From contig JAADHS010000121.1 in the NCBI GenBank assembly GCA_013151745.1, forward strand, positions 1-37,339: a DNA stretch of 37,339 bases. The letters are read 5' to 3'. Position numbers and translations under genes: made by a program. Shown piece after piece: positions 31,860 through 37,339 of the stretch. Position 1 is the stretch's first letter. Each line of letters starts with the position of its first letter. The DNA is from Gammaproteobacteria bacterium. GTDB lineage: Bacteria > Pseudomonadota > Gammaproteobacteria > JAADHS01. The notes below the pieces were generated by a model that had not been told where the DNA came from, ran no database searches, and saw only the letters and a list, made by a program, of their open reading frames with translations.

Positions 31860-33865
31860 TAAAATTGTTCACGTAATTCATGAATTTTATCTCGGATATG
31901 AGCTGCTTCTTCAAACTCCAAATCTTTAGCATGTTGATACATTTGTCGCTCTAAGCTTTTGATCTTTTTTTCTAATTCGGCTGGCGTAGCATAACCAACA
32001 TTAAGCTTGGACTCTGCAATTGAAAATAGCTGGTTTGCACTATCTTCCTTATCATCCGTGTTGGCGTAAGCGCCTTGCATCACATCCTGGATGGCTTTGA
32101 CGACACTGGTGGGCGTAATATTATGCTTTTTATTGTACTCTTGTTGCTTCTCACGACGACGATCGGTTTCATCCAGGGTTAACTGCATTGAGCCTGTGAT
32201 CCGGTCTGCATACAAGATGGCCATACCATTCAGATTTCGTGCAGCACGACCAATGGTCTGGATCAAAGAACGATAAGATCTTAAAAAACCTTCTTTGTCT
32301 GCATCTAAAATAGCGACCAGGGAAACTTCTGGAATATCAAGCCCTTCTCTCAACAAGTTAATGCCAACCAGCACATCAAATTTACCCTTGCGCAAATCTC
32401 TGAGAATTTCCATGCGTTCTACTGTATCAATATCAGAGTGTAAATAGCGGACTCGCACGCCATGATCCCCCAGGTAATCGGTTAAATCTTCAGACATCCT
32501 TTTGGTAAGTGTGGTCACCAATACCCGCTCCCCTTTGGCGGCACGTTTGTTGATTTCTGATAAGACATCGTCAACCTGGGTCGTTGCCGGACGAACGTCT
32601 ATTTGCGGGTCAATCAAACCGGTAGGTCGCACGACTTGCTCAATGACCGCACCCGATTTTTCGTTTTCGTAAGACCCGGGGGTAGCGGATACATAGATGG
32701 CCTGAGAAACGAGTCGTTCAAATTCTTCAAACTTCAGGGGTCGATTATCTAAAGCAGAAGGTAAACGAAAACCGTAGCCTACAAGGTTTTCTTTGCGTGA
32801 TCTGTCTCCTTTATACATAGCGCCGAGCTGTGGCACTGTCACATGGCTTTCATCAATCACCACCAACGCATTTTTTGGAAAATATTCGAACAACGTCGGG
32901 GGCGCTTCTCCGGCCTCACGACCTGACAAATAGCGACTATAATTTTCGACACCCGAGCAGTAGCCCAGCTCTAAAATCATTTCGATATCAAAACGAGTAC
33001 GCTGTTCCAGACGTTGCGCTTCAACCAGCTTATTCACCGAATGAAACTGTTCCAGGCGTTCTTTTAATTCAACTTTTATCGATTCCACTGCGTCCAATAA
33101 AATCTGTCGGGGCGTGACATAATGACTTTTGGGGTACACAGTCACTCGAGGGATACGTTGCAATACCTGCCCTGTCAACGGATCAAACCAAGCGAGCGAT
33201 TCTATTTCTTCATCAAACAATTCCACTCTTAACGCTTTAATTTCCGAGTCAGCAGGAAAAATATCGATGACCTCGCCGCGTACTCGATACGTACCCCGTT
33301 GTAGCTCCATATCATTGCGTTTGTACTGAAGTTCCGCCAAACGACGCAATACCGCACGCTGGTCAATCAGCTCCCCCCGCACCAAGTGCAAAACCATACC
33401 AAGGTAGGTTTGGGGGTCGCCCAAGCCATAAATGGCAGAAACGGTGGCAACGATAATCGTATCAGGGCGCTCCATAATAGCCTTGGTGGCCGACAACCGC
33501 ATTTGTTCGATATGCTCATTAACCGAGGCGTCTTTTTCAATAAAGGTGTCAGAAGAAGGGACATACGCTTCAGGCTGATAATAATCGTAGTATGAAACAA
33601 AATATTCCACAGCATTATCAGGAAAAAATGCTCTCATCTCACCATAAAGCTGAGCAGCCAAGGTTTTATTCGGGGCTAGAATCAACGTCGGACGCTGCAC
33701 TTTTTCAATCACATTGGCAATAGTGAACGTTTTCCCTGAGCCGGTTACGCCCAGCAAGGTTTGGTGTGCCTCTCCCGCCTCTAAACCCTCGATCAATTCC
33801 TCTATCGCGACGGGTTGATCTCCGGAGGGGGTGAATTCCGACTTAAGCTGAAAATGACGTGACAT
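31856..33865 (-). CDS. uvrB: Excinuclease ABC subunit B
   Basis: The central helicase-like subunit of nucleotide excision repair, which verifies damage after UvrA and recruits UvrC. The 669-residue length is typical. Walker A GVTGSGKT is at 39-46; the damage-probing beta-hairpin is [14 protein letters not shown] (about 90-103). DESH marks motif II, and QTIGRAARN motif VI. The UvrC/UvrA-interacting UVR motif ([17 protein letters not shown]) closes the protein. No LexA-box palindrome (CTGT-N8-ACAG) is visible upstream, so SOS control is not supported here. It is divergent from the aminotransferase gene across 311 bp. Confidence 0.97.
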   Translation of the reverse strand: MSRHFQLKSEFTPSGDQPVAIEELIEGLEAGEAHQTLLGVTGSGKTFTIANVIEKVQRPTLILAPNKTLAAQLYGEMRAFFPDNAVEYFVSYYDYYQPEAYVPSSDTFIEKDASVNEHIEQMRLSATKAIMERPDTIIVATVSAIYGLGDPQTYLGMVLHLVRGELIDQRAVLRRLAELQYKRNDMELQRGTYRVRGEVIDIFPADSEIKALRVELFDEEIESLAWFDPLTGQVLQRIPRVTVYPKSHYVTPRQILLDAVESIKVELKERLEQFHSVNKLVEAQRLEQRTRFDIEMILELGYCSGVENYSRYLSGREAGEAPPTLFEYFPKNALVVIDESHVTVPQLGAMYKGDRSRKENLVGYGFRLPSALDNRPLKFEEFERLVSQAIYVSATPGSYENEKSGAVIEQVVRPTGLIDPQIDVRPATTQVDDVLSEINKRAAKGERVLVTTLTKRMSEDLTDYLGDHGVRVRYLHSDIDTVERMEILRDLRKGKFDVLVGINLLREGLDIPEVSLVAILDADKEGFLRSYRSLIQTIGRAARNLNGMAILYADRITGSMQLTLDETDRRREKQQEYNKKHNITPTSVVKAIQDVMQGAYANTDDKEDSANQLFSIAESKLNVGYATPAELEKKIKSLERQMYQHAKDLEFEEAAHIRDKIHELREQFY

Positions 33866-34176
33866 ATATTTTTACTTGATTTTTTCGGGTGAACCCACAG
33901 TGTGTATGTTATTCCCCCACTGTGCGTCGCTAGTGACATTGATGGCGGACTGGAATATAAACCTTAATAATATCACTAACAACCCACGCTAACCTATACC
34001 CCATGTCAATAACCCCATTCCGGTTTGCACAAAGAATGGCATAAAAGATTTAATATGAATCTGGTCAATGAACCGCTTAACTCAACGGATTATTGAGATT
34101 TTTCTGTAGCGAGCAAGGGTGATAAATTGTATGATACAAGCTCTCCAGTTTTAAAACAAAATGTAGGATCATATCG
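33866..34176. promoter_or_regulatory. Divergent intergenic region between uvrB and the aminotransferase gene
   Basis: It presumably holds both promoters. An inverted repeat, CACAGTG at 33896-33902 and CACTGTG at 33918-33924 (15-nt spacer), lies 31 bp upstream of uvrB and could be an operator or leader hairpin. No gene and no clear LexA site are seen. Confidence 0.4.
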
Positions 34177-35370
34177 TTGAATCTAGAACTGTCATCCCGC
34201 GTTAACAAAGTTCGCCCTTCCGCCACCTTGGCCGTCACTGCCCGCGCCTCGGAGTTACGAGCACAAGGACACAACATCATCGGATTGGGTGCAGGAGAAC
34301 CGGATTTCGATACCCCTCTACATATTAAAAAAGCCGCGATTGCAGCCATTAACGCAGGCATGACAAAATATACAGCAGTGGATGGTACCGCTGAATTGAA
34401 ACAAGCTATTATCAATAAGTTTCAACACGACAATCAGCTCCATTATCAAAAAGAGCAAATACTGGTTTCATCGGGAGGAAAACAAAGCTTTTTCAATCTG
34501 GCTCAAGCCTTACTTAATACTGGAGATGAAGTCATTATTCCGGCACCTTACTGGGTATCTTACCCCGATATGGTGTTATTAGCTGATGGCACCCCTGTTA
34601 TTATAAAAACCAGTATCGACCAACACTTCAAAATCACAGCTCAGCAGTTAGCTGACAATATTACCGCTAAAACGCGCCTACTCGTCATTAACAGCCCCAC
34701 CAATCCGACTGGTGCAGCGTATAGTGCCGATGAACTTTCCGCTTTAGCGGCCGTCCTGATACAACACCCTCATGTTTTAATTGCAACCGACGATATGTAC
34801 GAACATATTCGCTGGGATAACACCCCGTTTATTAACATATTGAACACCACCCCTGAGCTATATGAGCGAACCCTCGTTTTAAACGGGGTTTCTAAAGCCT
34901 ACGCTATGACGGGGTGGCGCATTGGCTATGCTGGCGGACCTAAAGACTTAATCAAGGCAATGAAAAAAATACAGTCACAGAGCACCTCAAACCCCTGCTC
35001 TATATCACAGGCTGCCGCTGTCGCCGCTTTGACAGGAGAACAAAGCTGTATCACTACCATGGTTAAGGCATTCAAGGAACGACATGATTATGTCGTGCAA
35101 AAACTCAATAGCATCAGTGGTATTCAATGTATTCCTTCCAACGGTGCCTTTTACGCCTTTCCTCAGATGAGCGCGCTAATCGAACAAGTGGAAGGGGTCA
35201 ACAATGATGTAGAACTGGCATCGCGCCTGCTCGATGAAAGTGGTGTCGCTCTGGTACCCGGATCCGCATTTGGTGCGCCAGGATACATGCGACTCTCTTT
35301 TGCCACCAGCATGGAAAACTTGACAGTGGCTTTAGATCGAATAGAGGCCTTTGCCAAGCAACAAGTGTAG
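34177..35370 (+). CDS. aspC: Class I pyridoxal-phosphate aminotransferase, aspartate aminotransferase (subgroup Ib)
   Basis: A 397-residue PLP enzyme transferring the amino group between aspartate and 2-oxoglutarate. The N-terminus (SSRVNKVRPSATLAVTARA, IIGLGAGEPDFDTP) and the PLP-lysine motif GVSKAYAMTGWR with Lys240 are of the Ib type found in Rhizobium/Thermus enzymes; some Ib members also transaminate prephenate. NSPTNPTGA and the C-terminal MRLSFATS are conserved. The start is TTG at 34177 with an AGGA ribosome site 8 nt upstream; no ATG fits the conserved N-terminus. It appears monocistronic. Confidence 0.92.
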   Translation: MNLELSSRVNKVRPSATLAVTARASELRAQGHNIIGLGAGEPDFDTPLHIKKAAIAAINAGMTKYTAVDGTAELKQAIINKFQHDNQLHYQKEQILVSSGGKQSFFNLAQALLNTGDEVIIPAPYWVSYPDMVLLADGTPVIIKTSIDQHFKITAQQLADNITAKTRLLVINSPTNPTGAAYSADELSALAAVLIQHPHVLIATDDMYEHIRWDNTPFINILNTTPELYERTLVLNGVSKAYAMTGWRIGYAGGPKDLIKAMKKIQSQSTSNPCSISQAAAVAALTGEQSCITTMVKAFKERHDYVVQKLNSISGIQCIPSNGAFYAFPQMSALIEQVEGVNNDVELASRLLDESGVALVPGSAFGAPGYMRLSFATSMENLTVALDRIEAFAKQQV

Positions 35371-35415
35371 TGTCGTTCTTATAGTCGAAATTGTGCTGTT
35401 ATTTTGTGCACGCTT

Positions 35416-36000
35416 CTAACCTCCTCGCTCGCCTTGACGTATCTTCACTAATTTACCATTTTCAAAAGTCAGTATGCGTAAAAAACGGGTGGGGCCAAAA
35501 TTGTATGTCCATTCATCGACAGTAATGGTAGTGCGTTGCTTGCTGCCTTTTACATTATCCACCCGATATTCCTCACGAGTATCTTTAAAGTAAGGCGTTC
35601 CACATTTAAACATAATTTCGCTTTTACTATGACGAAGTTCTAATTCTTCAGGTCTACAGGGTTTCTTTGGATAATCTGCATTAAATCCATAGTCACCTAA
35701 ATCAATAGAAACCAGGTTACCGTTTTCAAAATTCAAATAGCGGATTAACGCTTGCGAGCCACGATTATAAACCCATTGCTCCCGGGTTATTTTTGCGACC
35801 GCAAATGGGCTGTTCTCAGGCCATAACTCTGATTCAGAGTATTCTCGCCAACTGGGTTCACCACATTTCCTAAAGATTTCAGCTTTAGAATTACCCGTTG
35901 AGACTAATTTTTGGCCACACCTGAATGAACCCGCTGATGACATAGTTGCGTTGAAAACGAAAAAGAGTACACAGCAGGCTATAAATGAATTTTTTCTCAT
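35416..36000 (-). CDS. Periplasmic protein with two tandem DUF2845 domains
   Basis: A 194-residue exported protein with a signal peptide (residues 1-23, NSFIACCVLFFVFNATMSSAG). Two similar halves follow: FRCGQKLVSTGNSKAEIFRK with CGEP, EQWVYNRG and LNFENGNLV; then ELRHSKSEIMFKCGTPYF, DEWTYNFG and LTFENGKLVKI. Each is a DUF2845 domain, a small beta-rich periplasmic fold of unknown function. Conserved cysteines (about 28, 46, 114, 132) may pair. It is divergent from the pseudopilin gene. Confidence 0.88.
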   Translation of the reverse strand: MRKNSFIACCVLFFVFNATMSSAGSFRCGQKLVSTGNSKAEIFRKCGEPSWREYSESELWPENSPFAVAKITREQWVYNRGSQALIRYLNFENGNLVSIDLGDYGFNADYPKKPCRPEELELRHSKSEIMFKCGTPYFKDTREEYRVDNVKGSKQRTTITVDEWTYNFGPTRFLRILTFENGKLVKIRQGERGG

Positions 36001-36145
36001 AGGTTACACTCTGACATTCAGCTATTTTTAAATTTATTATAACATCAGGTTTCTTTACAACCATTACGGGTATAGACAAAGGACGACAAACATAAACAAC
36101 AAATGCCTATCGTTAAGCCTCTTAAGCTTGCATAGACTATACAAC

Positions 36146-36712
36146 ATGACATCACCAACCCTACATCAATGCACCTCAGCCGAAGGTATGACGCTGATAG
36201 AGCTGATCGTGACGCTCTCACTGGTTTCAATACTTGCGGCAAGCGCCGCCCCCAGCTTCAGCTCTCTGCTTCGAGAAAACCAACTCAACGATCAAACCAC
36301 AAAACTGACAAGAGCGCTACAGTATGCACGAAGCCAGGCACTCACACTAGGGCAATCTGTATTAGTTTGCCCATTAAACAGTATATTGAGTTGCTCAACG
36401 CCCCATACCAAAACATGGACACAAGGCTGGCTCGTTGCCGTGGATCAAAATCACAATCGAAGTTTTGACGCACAAAATGACAGGGTACTCAGGGTATTCC
36501 AAAATCAAAAAAAGCAGGTTCAGATCATATCCAATCGCAAGACGATTGCTGTTTTTTCACCTGATGGCAATGCCAGTGGCAGTAATCGAACATTTCAGCT
36601 TTGCCATAAATATGACAATCTTGTTGCCAGAAAAGTGGTGCTCTCCAATAGCGGCAGAAATCGCTTTATTGCATTGAACAATCAAACCTCTAGAGAAAGC
36701 TGCATACTGTAG
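36146..36712 (+). CDS. Type IV pseudopilin, FimT/GspH family
   Basis: A 188-residue minor pilin-like protein. The prepilin peptidase site is SAEG|MTLIELIVTLSLVSIL, an unusual Met at +1 of the mature protein (Phe is usual) with the conserved Glu at +5. A C-terminal GspH/FimT globular domain follows (QTTKLTRALQYARSQALTLG; WTQGWLVAVDQN; VFSPDGNASGSNRTFQLC). It acts in assembly of type IV pili or a type II secretion pseudopilus, often linked to DNA uptake. The ATG at 36146 is preferred to a TTG at 36128; neither has a ribosome site. No other pilus genes lie nearby, so it is an orphan in this window. Confidence 0.88.
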   Translation: MTSPTLHQCTSAEGMTLIELIVTLSLVSILAASAAPSFSSLLRENQLNDQTTKLTRALQYARSQALTLGQSVLVCPLNSILSCSTPHTKTWTQGWLVAVDQNHNRSFDAQNDRVLRVFQNQKKQVQIISNRKTIAVFSPDGNASGSNRTFQLCHKYDNLVARKVVLSNSGRNRFIALNNQTSRESCIL

Positions 36713-36820
36713 GAACCGGCAGCTTTTTAGCCGCAATGTTTTAGATTGGATCTCGAAATGAATAAATACGAACTAAATTTGAGCGCCAAACCGGAAAGTT
36801 ATCACTTACCCGTTCCCAAA

Positions 36821-36978
36821 TATACCCGTAGCGTTTGAGATTTAGGTGTTAGTGTGCATTCAATTCATTTCATGGCGAGACGAAATGACGAGTAATAGCT
36901 GGCTATTGGGAATTTCAACGTAGCCAAGGAATGAATAGGGCGTGCAATTACGCCTAAATCTCAAGCGCTACGGGTATA
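36821..36978. mobile_element. Palindromic MITE-like element C
   Basis: Arms of 26 bp (36821-36846, TATACCCGTAGCGTTTGAGA and 6 more; 36953-36978) are inverted copies with one mismatch. The centre is AATAGC-TG-GCTATT near 36900, and interior segments pair partly (ATTCATTTCATGGC against CCAAGGAATGAAT). The total is 158 bp, with TATA at both ends consistent with a TA target. It lacks an ORF. It lies 6 bp beyond the stop of the patatin-like gene, so it may act as its transcription terminator. Confidence 0.7.
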
Positions 36979-36983
36979 GATTC

Positions 36984-37339
36984 TTACAATTTATTTTCAT
37001 GCTCAGCATAGCCTAAAAATTTCAATATTTCTTCTTTGCGTTCAATCGTATCTTTGTAACCCAAGTCTATGAGTTCTCGACAATAACTTCTTTCAAACAA
37101 GAGATAGCTAATCAAATTAGAGCCATTTTTATTCAATGCCCCTACACTTTTTAATAACATTCGCAAAGCCCAAGGCAACTCGCCAGTATGACGAGAAGCA
37201 ATACTACGAATATCTTCTCCAGGTGAGATCACCATGACGTCTACCGAACGTAAACTGACGTTACCCTCTTCCAAATGGTGTGACGGAATCATGCTAACGG
37301 TTTTGTTTATGCGTGTCAGACGTTCCAGATCAGCTTCCA
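36984..37339 (-). CDS. Patatin-like phospholipase, C-terminal part (partial)
   Basis: The minus-strand frame is open from the window edge to the stop at 36984, giving 117 residues of a C-terminus. The sequence DLERLTRINKTVSMIP, VMVISPGEDIRSIASRH, LPWALRMLLKSVGAL, SNLISYLLFERSYCRELIDL then GYKDTIERKEEI matches the C-terminal region of bacterial patatin-family proteins (predicted lipid acyl hydrolases). The catalytic Gly-x-Ser-x-Gly and Asp are outside the window. An internal ATG at 37292 is not the true start. Assignment rests on memory of family sequence, not a search. Confidence 0.8.
   Translation of the reverse strand, partial: EADLERLTRINKTVSMIPSHHLEEGNVSLRSVDVMVISPGEDIRSIASRHTGELPWALRMLLKSVGALNKNGSNLISYLLFERSYCRELIDLGYKDTIERKEEILKFLGYAEHENKL

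Noticed and set aside
33866-33960. Possible LexA box upstream of uvrB
   Set aside because: No CTGT-N8-ACAG palindrome is present; the only symmetric site is CACAGTG/CACTGTG with a 15-nt spacer, which does not fit LexA of the E. coli type.
1-37339. CRISPR arrays, rRNA genes, complete insertion sequences and replication origins
   Set aside because: No regularly spaced direct repeats, no rRNA-like sequence, no transposase frame and no cluster of DnaA boxes were seen.

Overview
The window looks like chromosome of a gammaproteobacterium of moderate GC content. The reasons are an rnhB-dnaE pair, UvrB, SixA, a FimT/GspH-type pseudopilin, Gram-negative lipoprotein signals and a tRNA with encoded CCA. 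I cannot name the species. Base composition and identities were judged by eye, not computed.

Layout. 1-1387: the N-terminal 462 codons of a minus-strand STAND ATPase with a PD-(D/E)XK nuclease-like front end, cut by the window edge; this is a probable antiphage defence gene. 1516-5566: dnaE and rnhB. 5722-6383: a Doc-type Fic toxin, an AbrB/MazE-fold antitoxin and a perfect 22-bp palindrome as candidate operator. 6696-7115: a small lipoprotein. 7301-13976: a glycerophosphodiester/glycerol-type catabolic cluster (FGGY kinase, GDPD phosphodiesterase, FAD glycerol-3-phosphate dehydrogenase, class II aldolase/SDR fusion) followed by a lipoprotein hydrolase. 14291-16260: the glutathione-dependent formaldehyde oxidation pair frmA-frmB. 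16905-24215: a ten-gene Mrp/Mnh-type cation/proton antiporter operon with three antiporter-like subunits. 24435-29611 (minus): ELWxxDGT-repeat surface protein, M48 metalloprotease lipoprotein, a 34-residue peptide, XpaC-like membrane protein and TelA. 30085-33865: sixA, tRNA-Arg(UCG), a VanZ-like protein and uvrB. 34177-37339: aspartate aminotransferase, a tandem DUF2845 protein, a type IV pseudopilin and the C-terminus of a patatin-like phospholipase.

The most notable structure outside genes is a set of short palindromic elements (about 137-162 bp) at 8760-8896, 10959-11120 and 36821-36978, plus a looser inverted-repeat element at 16621-16795. They look like MITEs; the one at 10959-11120 is flanked by TA. 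The first two supply the stop codons of the FGGY kinase and of GlpD. GlpD (402 residues) ends where the element begins and lacks the usual C-terminal domain of about 100 residues.

How the genes fit together: GDPD would release sn-glycerol-3-phosphate from lipid head groups and GlpD would oxidise it to dihydroxyacetone phosphate, the same product a class II ketose-1-phosphate aldolase releases. The kinase has lost some residues that bind glycerol in E. coli GlpK, so its substrate may be another polyol or sugar. FrmA-FrmB clear formaldehyde, the Mrp operon serves sodium/pH homeostasis, and the XpaC-TelA group probably belongs to envelope stress.
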